Of a stretch of 64,000 bases of DNA, positions 32,301 to 45,900 are shown in pieces. The stretch is from Durusdinium trenchii (lineage: Eukaryota; Sar; Dinophyceae; Suessiales; Symbiodiniaceae), in assembly GCA_963970005.1 (NCBI GenBank), contig CAXAMN010015446.1, positions 48,882 through 112,881 on the forward strand, in the 5' to 3' direction. The position numbers and the translations under genes are program-made. The notes under the pieces are model-generated. The model was not told where the DNA came from. It ran no database searches and was given only the letters and a program-made list of their open reading frames with translations. Numbering within the stretch: position 1 is the first letter of the stretch; each line of letters starts with the position of its first letter.

Positions 32301-35300
32301 GCGCGTGCTGGGCCCGGGCCGCAGCGACACCATTTCCCTCCTGGCCCCCCCCAAACTACAGACATGACAGACAACCCTTGGCACTTGGTCGGCAACCGTC
32401 CCACCCCACTCAACCGCCGATCGCTTCAGACAACTCTCAATCACAACAAGCTACCCCTGCTCAGCGCCGCCCACCAACACTACAGACACCACCACTCACA
32501 CCTCCAACTGACCCAAAACGCAAAGACACTTTCGAGCGGCCGCGCGTCTCACCGCTTGCAGACATGCAACAACTGACCCACTATGCATGGCAAGACATTT
32601 CTTCACAGACATTTCTTCACGCTCGCCCCTGACATTGCCAAACGAGGGGATGCACCCCTCCTACGGGTCCTACCGCCCTTAAAGCACATAATTGCGGCTC
32701 ACGTGTCGCACGAAGGAAACGTGACATCGATCCTCACTGCGGGCGAAATAGCGTGCAGTGTTCTTCATGACATTGAGAATCCTAGTTTTTCGCGAAGATC
32801 ATGACGCCTGAGAGGCTTCCAGAGCGGTTATATACAAATGCCTACTTGCTTGACAAAAATCGCAGTGGCACTGTGTTAACACTGTAAGCATGTGGAGCTG
32901 GGTAAAAGCGCGAGAGCGCCGCCATTCCGAATTTGAACGCCGGCAAAGGCATTGTTAAGGACAAGCTGGGGCGATGTTGGACAACCGATCCAAAATTCAC
33001 CAGGATCAATCAAGGGTATGGCGTAGCGAGTAGATGACAGCCCACCGCAATGTCGCCTACTTTACTGCCCAGGAGTTTTTTCAGCTTGCGTGTAGCCTAT
33101 ACGGTTTGGCTTCACCTATGAGCAAAGACTCCCACAGCTCTAGCAAAAATACTTGTCCAATTCATCCATGTCCCCAGCAGACATCGCAGCTTTTCAGAGT
33201 TCAGTTTTGACCGTCCTTGACCCACCAATGTTTCTTGCGCGGTTAGCTAACATGGCCTGGGCTCACCGTTTTTCTCAACTCTTGCTTGATTAATTCGTTT
33301 CCAATCTGGTGTCACTGGGTCAAATCATTCCTGATTCGGTTTCGCTTTTCCTCAGTTGTCATTTGTCAAGTTCTAGCCATGACGACGCCAGTGGGCATAC
33401 CCATCGCCCAACGCCTCCATTGGAACCTCCCCTTTCTTTCGCAAGTCCAATCGCAACCCCAACAATCAGCCGCCCAGTCTGCCTTCATAGTACCACTACC
33501 GCCGCCGCCGCCACCGCCACCACCGCCGTCACTTCTCCCTCGCTCACAGGCCGACGCTCTCGCGCATACGGCGCCACGTTCCCCCACTACCTTTCCACAC
33601 GGCAACGCCGGCAACGCAAAGTCAAACCCAGACCACCGCCGCCGACTTTCTGCCTCCTGTCTTCCGTTACCCGCGCGAACACCGCTAAGTACACCAACTT
33701 TCCCCTTGAACAGAAGCTCGGGTTTGGTTGGAAACACGTAGCGTCAAGACTCAACGAAACCTTTCCACTGCAAACTCCGCGTCTTCTACCAGCACTGACT
33801 TTCTCATCAGGGGGACGAGCCTCCACCTGCCACCGTCGACAGCGGCGCCATCAGCTACAGCTTCAGCGCCAGTGATTTCACCTCACCCAGCAGAAGAAGT
33901 CCCTCAAGAACCTTTCGCAAGGCAGACAGAACTAGCCAAAACCCAACAATAGTTTGGGGTCATCTACCGTCGCGTGACATTTATATGACGCTTGAGCGAT
34001 TGAACTCGCGCTTTGTACACGTGTTCACTGCAACAATGACTCCATCTCTTTTCCACTACTTCGATTTTCTGATTGTCTATAGTCAGTGTCTTTGCTTCCG
34101 CCCGAAATTCACTATCCTTGATGAAACAACTTGAGCCCTACGACCTACAACTCCAGGACGCGGCCGCATTTCACCAACGGCCTACTATGCCTATGCGCGC
34201 GCAAAAGCTGAACCAGCTAAACCGCCATTCAGCAAGCGCGCGCGTTCTCCTTTGCTTGTCCCCAACTTGAAAGTGTTCGTCCGTCCCTCATGTCAAAGAC
34301 AGTGTGCAACAACTCGCCTCCCGCCTTTCTGAATCCGCAAGCAACACAACTATAGCGCGGAACCTCACCCGCCTTCAGATCAACGCTTCGTGATGCCATC
34401 CGCTCACTCCCAGGACCACGCACCGCAGCCCCATTCGCCAGACTAAGATCTCGCTCCACTTCTCCATTTTGTCACCAACGCCCAGGCGAGGAAACTTCAG
34501 AAGATTGTCTCCAGCTGGAGCCGCGCGCCCGCGCGCGCGCCCGCGATTAGCGACAAGCTGCATCATCAACCTCAGCGTCCGCCTTCAGACAAAGGCAGAG
34601 ACCTCCGATTTAGATTGAATTCGTTTCGCCGCCATTAGTTTAACTCTTGTTCCTACAAGGCGCAAAGGGCGCCTGCTTGCAATTTTGCAGGGCGTGCAAC
34701 TGTCTTCTTTTATTTGAATCTACTTCGCCCAGCGCGTTAGGCAGAGCCTCTCCTCCATCTCTATTCTCAATGTCGGATTTGATCACCGTCTTTTCAGCCC
34801 CTCTCAGCCTTTCTGCAAGCCATGGAAGGCGAGTTCCGGCCACGGACCTACATTTTGCCCTCAGGAGACATGCGTGCGATCAAGGCTTCGCAACGCAGTG
34901 TGAAGTCTACGCTTTACCATTGCCTCAAACCATTACTGGCTTGACGCCCCACTTGGTGTGCCGGATAGAAAGAATCCGCGACGTCATGCCCAACAAGACA
35001 CGCAAGCTGCCCTCGACCATATGGAGGCCATCGGACGTTCTCCTCTTCATCTTGCAAGAGGCAAAGGAAGGGCAAATACCCTGACGAACCCAACCTATAG
35101 ACGACCCGATAATTCCCACTGCCACTCCACCCAACGCCACGTCCAATATATCCGCTCAATCCAACTCTACACCACGCCTCCCACCCAGCTACCTCATGCG
35201 CCCACCACATCTCACTAACACCCCCTCCCGCAATCCGGGCAACCAGCTTTACGACCTCTCCGCCGCAAAAATTCGGCCGCGCTGCAGTCCAACCTGCCCA

Positions 35301-36514
35301 TGATCACGGCCGATGCTTTCGCAAGCGCTCACGCTTCACCAGCTTATACAACATTCACGTTCCACTTCACGGAGCAGCCACCCTCTTCCGCGACCGTTCA
35401 GCAACAATCGACCGCCGTACAAACCCATCCAGCCACAGCCACAATTGCAGCCACGATGTTTTCAGGGATCGCCTGGCCCCTGACGGATCGGCTCCTTATA
35501 GTCACCGTCGGGGAGCGACCGTCATTGGTGAGGAGGCACTGTAGCTATTAGATGGCTCCATCACCGCTTTTGCGGCGTACGAAAAGGCCAGTCCGCTATG
35601 CCGTTTTGTAATTCTTTGACGGTTTTAAATATCCATTCTAACAGATGAAGCATTCCTGATTGCTCCTGTAACTCCGGTACACAGCCTGCGTGAATTCAAT
35701 TCCGAAGCACTTCAGTTTTGCGCTGCTCAGATCTTCAGCGTTCCCCCCCACCAATTTTCCACCTTGGATTTTTGCAGTTTTCCAGCCCTATCTCATTTCA
35801 CATGTCACTCAGCTGATTTGTTTCAAGCCGGTTTTTTTCGTGATTGCTTGTGATCCGTCGCCTTCGACATGGGCGTGTGGTGCAGCGCAGGGTATGGACC
35901 GCTTGCCAACGCGGTCCGTTGTTTGGTGGACGTCCAACACTGGGGCCGTCGGCGCCAGACCCTACTGTGACAACCCTCGCCGGCGCCGCGTCGCCTACTT
36001 TTCCACCCGAACCGCTCCACATCCGCTACACAACGCGGTCCCAATTCGCCTTTCCATCCCCGTATACATTTCCCTACGCTGGCACCAACGCCTGCCCCAA
36101 CTCCACATCACTCCGCAGACGTGCTAGCGCATCACCTTCTCCCAACCTAACACCGTCTACCAGCAAAACAACTCGCCCAAAACCACTGGATCTCCGCGCA
36201 GCTTTCACTCCGTTTTTGGCGTTCTCAAAACATCCTCCGCCGGTAAAATCTACCTTCCCACCGCCTCGCAAGCGCTTGCGCATACAGCACTGGCAACCCC
36301 CTCTCAATTGGCCTCACATTCAAAAGCATCTTTGCGCCAAGGTGGAGGGATGGTAATTTGCAAAACATCGCGCGCGCTTCACACGGCTGGCCACACATAA
36401 ACGCTTGTTTCAACGACGCTATCCGCAGCGGTCGTTGCGCAGACATGGAAATTTATGCAATGAGATGCACGGCAGCCAGTTTGAAACCAGATCGATCTAG
36501 AGTCGTCACCTTAT

Positions 36515-36612
36515 GTTTTTCTACTTATAAGTCCTGTTACGGTACTTATACTTATAAGCGGCGTAAGTCTACTTATGCTAGTTATGGACCTTACAAAACT
36601 AGTAGCGTAAGT
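36515..36612. repeat. possible relic of the TAACTTATAA-type element end
   Basis: Rich in acttataagt and taagt motifs, like the subterminal parts of the inverted-repeat element at 41127-42777, but with no clear terminal repeat. Confidence 0.35.
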
Positions 36613-37242
36613 GCGACGGCAAGTAGAACATGGTGTTTTTGAAGGTTTTGATTCTTTCTGTCCGCGCCTGTAAATTCAACCTTGCTGTAGGCTGCCATGG
36701 CTGGACTCCATGGACTTGGCCGCGGAAGTCTGTCTGGGACCGCGCTAGAGACTAATATCTCTCCGGAGGAGTCGGAGATACAAAACAAGAAGCCCCAAAT
36801 CTACGCGCGGCGCGGAAGCACCCAACCCCAAAAAACGGAAAATCCAACGCCTCCCGCCCCGGTCTTCCCACAAATTTCCCACAAATGATTTCCCAATTTT
36901 TCAATCTTCCACAATTCTCCTTATTAAAAGTAATTGACAGGGCCTTTCCCACATTCTACTTCTCAAAAGGCTTCCCACAAATTCCAACAGTTTTCCCACA
37001 ATTCCGGGCGATTCAACTTGTTGTTTGTTTGCCTTTGTCGCTTCTGTGATAATTTGGAGCCCACCAACGCATGAGCAAGTGCGCGCGTAGTATAGCCGGG
37101 ACTACGGTGTTTGCGCTGTGTGGCTGGACACACCAAATATCAACACGCTGTTCGTCAGGCAGCTCTGAACACATGATTTGGAGACGCCTACATCATTCTG
37201 AGCGTCCAAGTTGCGCGTTTTGTGTTTCATGCGCGCGCGCGC

Positions 37243-37281
37243 AACCTGCCTGCCTGCCTGCCTGTTTGCCTGCCTGCCTGC
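37243..37281. repeat. CCTG tetranucleotide microsatellite
   Basis: Nine to ten units of cctg/gcct with one variant tttg. Confidence 0.9.
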
Positions 37282-38550
37282 CGTTCTCCGTGCCCGGGAA
37301 CGTAGGTGTCCGAAGCGGACAGCAGGAGGCTTACGCCAAAGTTATTTGCCAAGACTTGCTGAAATATTGCATGGCTCATGCCTTTACGCGACCGCAGCGG
37401 TCTAGGCTGGCTTAACGCCTCAACGTGCCCAAACCGACCAAAGCTTTTTTGAGGTTCGTTGGAACCTGCCGGAGCCTTAGAGTGATGAGTTCCTCCCCAC
37501 CTATTCCCACCATGCTCCCTTTCCCTGCTGGATTGGCGCCGACGGAGGGCATCCCTACGGTGGCTCAAGCTGTACTTCACGAGGAAATTCTTCATGTACA
37601 CGCCACGCTTCCTTGGAACTGGTACTTGGGATTCTTCGCGTCCGTTTAGAGGTTCTTTCCCCTCCCTTCTTGGAGAGGGTCACTTGTCCTCACCTACAAG
37701 TGAAACTTCGCGGCGTGGGTTCTGCCCTTCGTCAAGCGATGCAGGTCACCCATACCGCTCTGCACTATACCCACGCGAGTTGATGACCACTTTCGGTTTG
37801 ATCCACACATTGCATTATGACGCGGACGAGTTGGATGCTGAACTACGTGGATGCACTTCCTTTCGCGACCCTCGCACCCTCGTTTCCCCTCGTCTTGACA
37901 CCCGGCCTTCATCTTCTTCGACTTCGGCGGTGACTACGCCAATGACGGCCCACGACCAACCTCCCCATCTTTTTGACTCTGGACACAATCTTCGCTCGAC
38001 CACTACGACCAGACCTGTGCACGGCGTCACGGTGGCCACCACAACCTGCAGGGCCTCGTCACCGCTCCGGCCCCAACGCTGCTTCGGACCGTCACGTTCT
38101 CGCTCACGCCTGAACCCTATAGTTAGTTGGATCGTCTCACCCACATCTTCGCTAGCGCTTTGATCTCAAAAGAACCTTTCTACTTCATGGTTTTCTTTGC
38201 TGTTCCTCACGTGGACAACGTGGCACCTTCGTGTTACACACCGTTCTTTCTCAATGTGGTTCTTCGGCTCCAGCCCTGGTGATCTCAATGCACCCTACCG
38301 CCACCATGCACTGATTCCTTTTTTGGTCTCCCCCCACATGTCACGGTTTCATTTCTTGTTTCTTCGGTGGTTTCCATCGATACCCCGACTCACTTTAGCC
38401 ATGGAACGTCGTGACTCCTCGGACTCCTCTCACCGCCGAAGACGTCGCCCCAATGGCCGTCCAGAGTCCTCCAGATCTCGCGTGCTGCTGTTTGTGTTGG
38501 AAGCAGAGCCTGATCAGCTCTGTGTACCTGCTTGAATTCTAACGTTTGCA

Positions 38551-41126
38551 GAGGTGAGTCGTAAAGTGCTAGTTGCATTCCGCAGACATGCGCGTACGTC
38601 GTCATTTGTCGTTTCGATCTCGACTTGCGCTTTTGGCCCCTTCTCCTTTTGAAGACCTCCAGGTCCGGTGGTTCTTACTTGCGCTCTTGAAATGGTAAAA
38701 TAGGCCGGCGTGTGGCAACCGCTTTCAGTTCCGCACGCAAAATCATAAGTGTGTGCGTGTGTGTGTGTGGCTGCGTCTCTGTGCGTGTGTGTTTTTGGCC
38801 AGCAGGTAGAAGTGCAACCTCAAATCGGGAAAACCGGACGCGTGGCTTAGGCAGAGACAGTTGTCCACACATTACTCTCCACTTCCATAGCGGCGGCGAT
38901 TTGTGGCGGCCCCAGCGGCCCCATGTCTAAACCGTTTTGAGTTTTCTTGAGCGTGATGGTGACTTGCTCAGGTGTCAACTTTGTCATAGAGACCTTGGCA
39001 GGCGATTTCAATCAAACTACATTCGGAGAATGCGAATGTTAAGCTACCCTCAGGAACCTTTGAGAGCACTGCAAGCATGCCACCTGTATGGCTGCCTGAC
39101 CCCAAGCTGCCGGTGGAAGCTTTTAAAATTTAAAGAGCCAGTGGCTTTGGAGTACGGAGTATAATTTTGCTAGGTTGTTTGCGGCGCTGGTTTTGCCCTA
39201 CTTCATACTCATGTGCTGGGTGCTTGGCGTCTTTGGCGTTGCAAGTGTGCTATGTACAGACAAGGTAACCTTAGGGGTTCTAATCTAAACCAGGCTGTTC
39301 TGTTTGGCTTCGGGGGTTGCTGCTGCCGTGGTAGCTTGGAGCTTCTCAGGCCTGGCTGCAACCAGCGTGTTCTTGGGCCTCGCGATGCACGACCTGCGGC
39401 AGATGTCTGAGGCGCTGGCTTGACGCGAAGACTGAACCCAGCATGAGGTTTTGCAGCAGCGTGCTTGTAAATATTGGCTAGCGCTCTGCTGTAATGCGCT
39501 GTGGCAATCTGCAATTCGGATTCCGGTTTGTTTGGGTTTCTCGACCATTTCCCAACTTGCGTTTTGAAAGGAAAGCTCAATCAGCAGCGAGGAGCTAGAG
39601 ATGCAGGCAGAAAGGGTGCAGGGCCAGGACATCAGAATCGGACTTCATTGAGCCAGCCTTTCAAAAAGGCCAATATAGTTTTGAGCTTTGAGACTTGAGA
39701 GGATGTATGTTGTGTTTGCGCCGCCGAACGCAAAGATGCGGCGCTGGTGCCCTGTGGGCACAAGGTCGGCCTCCGCGTACGTTTGGTCCACAACTCCACA
39801 ACCTTCAGTTGCAGTTTTTCTTATTCATCGTGTTGCCGTCCTTTGAGCAACGGCCTTTCAATTGCTAGTAGAGAACCCAAGCCGGCCAAGGTTTTTGTAG
39901 GGCCCTGAAGAGCAAAACGTCCTTTCTGCGTGTATGTTGACAGACTATCCTGACAAATGCTGCCTGCGCTGAGGGTGTTCTGGCGTCACGCTGGCGATTC
40001 TGGATTGCGTTTTGATGTTTTTTGTTTCCTAGGGTGTGCGACCTCTGCTCTGGTATCAAAGCCGGCGCGTGCTCAGACATGTAATGTGATATAAGGTCCG
40101 ACTTCCGTTCTGCGTTTTGACACGCGCTCTGCCATCTAAACCTGCTGTTTGTTCCGACATGCCTTCTACTTTGTCCTGGCGTCAATTCTAACCGACAAGC
40201 GTGCCAGTTGTTCTAGCAGTATGAGTTCCAGCGAGTGCTCTGGCCTGCGTTCAGAACAGGATCTGAATGATTTCGGGCGTGTATTCTGACATTTGTTTTG
40301 GACATGCGTTTTGAGGCTATGCGTTCTGACGTCTTCAAGCAAGTCCAGCGCGTAACAAAGCCGAGAGAAGGGTGCAGAGTCTGTGCGACGACCGCGCGAA
40401 GTCTGGGAGAAGTCAAGCGCGCAAGCTGAGCAGTCCACCGCGCATCGAAGCTGGAGAAGTTAGTTGCCTGGCGCGCAGCGCGCTGAAAGGCTGCGCGCAG
40501 CCTGCAGCAGCAGGAACGAGGCCTGCTAAGGGAGGAGGAAGACGAGGAGGAGGAGGAAGAGGAGGACGTTCTTCCTGACTTGTCGGGCTTATAAGTTAGT
40601 CCGTCCAGAACGCGCTGCGGGAATCGCGCGCGCCCACAGTGTTCCTGAGGCGCGGTGCAAACTGCGGCGCGTCGCTGGGCGCCCTCCTTTTGCGGTGACT
40701 GCGCGCGCGGAAGTGTAACCCCGTGCAATTTTGGCGCTGCCAGCAGGCCTTTGGTAAAACTGCGCCTATGAAACTGCAGCAAGGCCCAAAGTTTTTTTTG
40801 TGGCCGTGGGCAACCCTTTGCGAGAATCACGTTAGCGATCAAAATTGTTCCAGAAGGCAGATGCCTGTAGTAAGACGCGAACTTCTGTGGTCAAAGTGCG
40901 ATGCAGTGAGACTGTCGACCAGGATTGGGCGAGTTCGAACGCCGCGCTTGAAGTGGCTCCTGCTCTCACCCACTTGCAACTGCATCAAGTCTATATATGG
41001 CGCACAGTGCGGCGTGGAATTGGGTCGGTAACGTCGCTGCGCCACACTGTTTTGCGAGGGTAGCGAGGTGGGGTCCTGGCGGAAAGTACGTGTGCGTTGC
41101 GCCGCCGTTGGGGAAGGGAAAGCATA
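38551..41126. other. intergenic, no supported gene
   Basis: Nothing recognised. Around 39950-40340 phrases such as ttctgacat and gcgttttga recur irregularly, perhaps a very diverged satellite. 40505-40570 is a short GGA-rich run. Confidence 0.35.
38747..38792. repeat. GT microsatellite
   Basis: Impure gtgtgtgc run. Confidence 0.85.
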
Positions 41127-41148
41127 CACCATGGGGCCCCCCTAGTTA
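41127..41148 (+). repeat. left terminal inverted repeat
   Basis: 22 bases, perfect inverse of 42756-42777. Confidence 0.9.
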
Positions 41149-41390
41149 AAGAACTTATAACTTAAGATACCACACTTAAAAAAGTTATAAGTTAGTTATA
41201 TTGAACTTATCATAACTTAGTTATAAGTAAAGTTGCGGAAGTTACTAACTTCTGTAACTAGTTTGAGCGTGAAAGATGATGAAATCTTTGCAAAAATGAA
41301 ACAGTGTGCAAAAATCTTGCAAACATAATTTTTCTCAAAAAACATAACAAAACCTTAGAAAAATGACTACCGCCTAATGTTTCTATGCGC

Positions 41391-41660
41391 GCGGCATTCC
41401 GCATCAATGTATGTGTGTGGGCGGAATACCGCCAAAATGTGTGTGTGTGTGTGTCCGTGTTGTGATGTGGGCGGAATGCCGCCAAACGAACAAACCGCAA
41501 CAAGGCGGAATGCCGCCAAACAAACAAACAATCAAAGAACGGTCATATATATTTATTTATATACATATATATATATAGGCGGAATGCCGCCAAACTTAAA
41601 GAACAATCATAAAGGCGGAACGCCGCCACAAAAGAACAGCCATATAGGCGGAATGCCGCC
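41391..41660. repeat. array of GGCGGAATGCCGCC palindromes
   Basis: Perfect or near-perfect copies lie at 41391 (shortened), 41420, 41470, 41504, 41578, 41614 and 41647, mostly followed by aaac. Each can fold as a five-pair GC stem (GGCGG/CCGCC) with a four-base loop. Variants change loop or stem bases (aatA, aaCg). Confidence 0.9.
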
Positions 41661-41721
41661 AAACAAAGAACAGGTTAATACCTCTCTAAGGTACAAAATC
41701 AAAACAGCCAAAATCGGAAAC

Positions 41722-42108
41722 CCAGATACCACCGGATACCACCCAGATACGACCGGATACCACCGGATACCACCCGGATACCAACGGATACCGGCCGGAT
41801 ACTGCCCGGATACCACCGGATACCACCCGGATACCGCCGGATACCGCCCGGNNNNNNNNNNCCCGGATACCACCGGATACCACCCGGATACCGCCGGATA
41901 CCGCCCGGATACCACCGGATACCACCCGGATACCACCGGATACCACCCGGATACCACCCGGATACCGCCGGATACCACCCGGATACCACCGGATACCGCC
42001 CGGATACCACCCGGATACCACCGGATATTAGCCGGATACCACCGGATACCACACGGATACCACCGGATACCACCCGGATACCAGCGGATACCACCCGGAT
42101 ACCACTTG
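41722..42108. repeat. minisatellite GGATACCACC(C), 10/11-base units
   Basis: More than thirty units alternate between ggataccacc and ggataccaccc, often as a 21-base pair, with ggataccgcc variants. It contains a ten-base run of N at 41852-41861, so true length is unknown. Frames through it are artefacts. Confidence 0.95.
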
Positions 42109-42230
42109 TATATTTTTTGGCCTGGGCAGATGTAAAGACGGTACCAAAGCCTCTGGGAATCAAAGGGCTGATGCTAGAGCCGCGATGTTGCTGGAACGTG
42201 CGGCTGGGCCGCGTGCGGGGACCGCAAGGT

Positions 42231-42480
42231 TCCTGCGGCTTGCCGCATACGCAACATCCCTGCTCAACAAACAGGAAAAACAAACAACGTCGTGGAAACA
42301 GCTACGCAAACTCACGTCAACAAGTGCATGAACAGATCTTTCAATACAAAAATAGAGAAAACAGGTTCCTGCGGCTTGCCGTATACACAACTTCCCTGCT
42401 CAACAACACAAAAAGCAAGGAACACGGAAACCTCTATGCAAACCCACGTCAACGACTACATGAGCTTACAGCATCAAAAA
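42231..42480. repeat. tandem duplication of about 130 bases
   Basis: ttcctgcggcttgccg(c/t)ata starts one unit at 42231 and another at 42365. Both continue with ccctgctcaacaa and later ca(a)actcacgtcaac/cccacgtcaacg. Confidence 0.8.
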
Positions 42481-42755
42481 ATCAATGTTTTCATGAAAAA
42501 TATAAGAAAAACAGGTCCTGGGCATCATTTTTTCAGACATGTGAAAAAGATGATTTTCAGACATAAAAAACTAACTTCCGTAACTTTTTTTTAACTTACC
42601 GTGGTCCTTACTTACAACTAAGTTATAACTAACCATCTAAGATGTAACTTACATAGAACTACCGGTGAGACTTAATTTAGTTACACCAAGTTACAACAAG
42701 TTAAAACCATAGTTACACCAAGTTAAAACCATACATAGGATACTTACAAGTAGTC

Positions 42756-42777
42756 TAACTAGGGGGGCCCCATGGTG
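42756..42777 (-). repeat. right terminal inverted repeat
   Basis: 22 bases, perfect inverse of 41127-41148. Confidence 0.9.
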
Positions 42778-42999
42778 TATGGATGTAAGCGGCCAAATTT
42801 GAGACGGAGGTCCAAAAGCATGCCATCACGATCATTTGGTTATATAATGTGGATTCACGAGACGGTCAAGACTTTTTTCACGCGTGTGCAGGATTGTCCA
42901 TAGCTGATGTTCAAGCGTGCGCAACAGTTGGACATTGTGGTTGACGTTGCGGGACCACTTGGCCTGGTTGATGGCAGAAGTGTCAGGGCGCGACAAAAG

Positions 43000-45900
43000 A
43001 TGCCATGGGGGGCGGTGAGACAGGCAAAGGTAAAAGGTCAGGGCGATCCTGGAGAGATGAAGCCGCAACAAAAGCGGCCTTGAACACCATCCAGGGCGCG
43101 TCATTGATGCACGTGATCCTGACGCCCTCGCAGAAAGGAAGTTTGTTTTCAGCCCCTGGCTTAGTCTTGCTGAACCTCGGTACAGCAAGATGCTGGAGAA
43201 GTCGAAGGATTGGTGCGCGATCCAGAGATGTCAAAGTACAGCGAGGAGGAACAGGGCCCAGCTCGCCGCCCGTGACATATACTAGCTCAAAGGTGGCAAG
43301 CGCGTGAACCTTGCGTTTGCTGAACAGAGGACAGTTGCACAAGGAGTAGTTATCACCGTTTACAAGACCCTGAAGCCTCGCGATAGCCCAGACCTTGCCT
43401 AGCTATCCAACCTTCAGCAAAGATGAGTCAGTTCTTGTGAGTATGTGGGCCTATGAAGAGTTGGGCAATTTGAGCAGTTCAGATGAGCTTAAGGCAAAAC
43501 CCAGCACTGAAGTTCATAGACGCACCTGCGCAACCCTCAGAACAACTGTAGTTCCGCCAAGTCATTCATTTGCCATTCAAAAACGGTGCTTTTTCTGCAC
43601 TAAGGGAAGAGCAAATGGACATGAAGTACGCCAGCAGCACTGAGGCAATAGCAGGTCGAAGTTTTCCAACAGCGCAGTGCGAAGTTTTCTCCCAAGGGCC
43701 AGGGCACGGAAACTGCTTGCTTCTGATGATTGACAGTTGAAGCAAGTACGTGAAATGTCACACTTTGCAGAGCAAGAATGGTGGCATGATTGGTGAGGTC
43801 ATTGCGGAGTTGTTAGCTTATGTGGGTCGTTTCGAGAAGATGGAATTTGCTTTTGGCCGAGAACCGATTCTGGCAGGTTTGCAAGGATGGCCAAGCAGAT
43901 CAGAGACAACAATGGCGGTTTGGAGACAGTGGTTTGTCGAGCGACAAGAGCAGAACAAGCTTGGCAGAGAGGTCAATACCGACTGTCAGAGCACAATGCA
44001 TTGATTGCGAACGTCGACGGAAAACCAGGATCAGATCAAGACCTGTTGGTGATGGGTGAGACCGAAGTGGCGAGACGCAAAGCTTCGCCGAAAAGGGTCT
44101 GGAATGGGAAGTTGTTCTTGAACGCCAGTGTGGGGCCATTGGGCCATGCGGTTTAAAGGGAGGCATGAGGATTCGTTTTAAGCCTAACCCATGGCAACGC
44201 CAGTAGGAGGCATGCTTCCAGACACACCGCTCCCAGAACAATCTCCAAACCAAGCGAGCCGAGCAAGCAAGAGATGGGCCGACGCCAGTAAACTGAGAAA
44301 TTTGCTTGTGAGAATCCTGACTCTGAGCATCGAGGCAGGCGGGGCTACCTTGAGCACAGAGACAGCAGTCCAGCGCAGGAAGAGGCGCAGAAGAGATACC
44401 GCAAAGTTTGAACGCGCCAGTTTACGAATTGATCCTGAAGCGGGTTTACTTGACCAAAGAAGCAAGTGAAGTTTGATCCGGATACGATGCAAGAACCTAG
44501 CCCAAAAGCAGCCAAAATATCGGGGCGCCAGCGTCAACAACAGCAACCATAGCCGCGTGGGCAGTGAAGAAGGGGTGCGACGCGTGGAGAATTTGAACTT
44601 GACGGAGAAGTTGACGATTGGCAGATAGCCAAAGAGAAAGGTGTGACCCTTCCAGAAGAACAGAAGAGACAGAGAGGTTTCTTCAACGAAGGTGCAGGAC
44701 CACCAACGGTCACAGTCGAAGAGCTTCATGGGTGTGACCAAGAAGCTACGCTCAATGAGTTTAACAGTTTAAAAAGTTTAAATGTTTAGCGAAGCTAGAT
44801 GTCCTTTAAGAGTTGCGCGTGAACAGTGCGCGGCAGAAGAGGTTTTGGGCCTCGGTGCCTCGGTGCAAGGATTGTCTATGATTGGCGGGTCAGATGCGGT
44901 GACGGAGACAGTGAGCCACGTTGGGCTTGAAGAGCAAGGTTGTAGCGTGAGGCGCAGAAGAAACGTTTGCGCCTACATCGCCATTCATTTACATCAAGGT
45001 GTTGACAGCGGTTGCTCGTTTCAAGGCACGATGTTTCAGACGCATTTCTCATGGTCAGTCAGAAAAACTTTGCGAGGATAGCAGGGCCGCAGTGCGTTCA
45101 GAATGTTGAATACTGTAATCCTGACTCGCGCTACTGGAGATTGATATGTTTGCCAGGACAGAGGTCAGCAGCCTCAATGTTTGTCTTGTTTGTGTGCAGG
45201 CTAGCGTACCGATGTGGCGCATATTGTTCCGGCGTGACACAGAAGACAACTTCCTTTCAGTGCGCATTTATGATGCACTGTTGGTAGCGCCAGAGAGATG
45301 CCGCCAGAAGTTTCTTTGGAAGACTCCTGAAACCGGCAGGACGTCGTGGAGTGAGCAAACCCAAAACATTGTTTTACTTCAAACGTCAGCTAAGGTTCAA
45401 GGAGGAAGGAGCTGAGATCGCAGTGACCTCCAGATAGATACTGAAGATGGTGGCTTGGACTACAGATAGACAGTCTTGAACCGTGCAACACCAGACGCGT
45501 ACAACGCTGAACAAGTTCAGAATGAAGAGAAGCTGACAGAAGCAGAAGTTCGAGCGCGCAGGAGTGCTTTGGGGACTGCGTTGTACATTGGACAGGAGCG
45601 AGTTGACGCGCAATTTGCGGTTCGCGTGCTAGCATCGTGGCTTGCCCTACAAGGAACGTGTTGAACGGGTTGAGGAAGCCGGTTTGCAAGGGACTGGTGA
45701 CATGGTCACGAGGTATAGTTGAGTTGAGAAGAGATGTTCTTGCTTCACAAGATGGGAATGCCTTGAGCCAGGAAATCTGCAGAACAGCGTGGACTTCAAC
45801 CTGGAACTGTGATTGGGCAACGTCAAAGGCGACAAGGAAGTCGGCGTCGGCTGGGTATATATTCCTGAATGGGGCGCGCGCTCATAGCCACTGCAGAGCG

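Larger units (their letters stand above)
32301..38550. other. intergenic C/T-rich tract
   Basis: The + strand is biased to C over G here, so + frames read as Ser/Thr/Pro/His-rich chains. Short runs of ccgccgccg (about 33500-33525) add low complexity. A stretch at 36865-37010 has about seven loose copies of ttcccacaa. I see no gene. Confidence 0.4.
41127..42777. mobile_element. 1.65-kb terminal-inverted-repeat element, non-autonomous
   Basis: The first 22 bases (41127-41148, beginning CACCATGGGGCCCC) are the exact reverse complement of 42756-42777. The dinucleotide TA flanks each side (41125-41126 and 42778-42779), which suits a TA target duplication. Inside each end lies a long A/T-rich subterminal zone full of taactta/ttataag motifs, and both zones end with a shared agtt(g/a)cggaagtta phrase. 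No transposase frame is present. The middle holds small GC palindromes, a minisatellite with a gap and a tandem duplication. A cut-and-paste DNA transposon derivative is the likely type; the superfamily is not determined. Confidence 0.8.

Noticed and set aside
41377..42135. 252-codon frame with PDTTGYH repeats
   Set aside because: It follows the 10/11-base minisatellite and crosses an assembly gap inside a TIR element.
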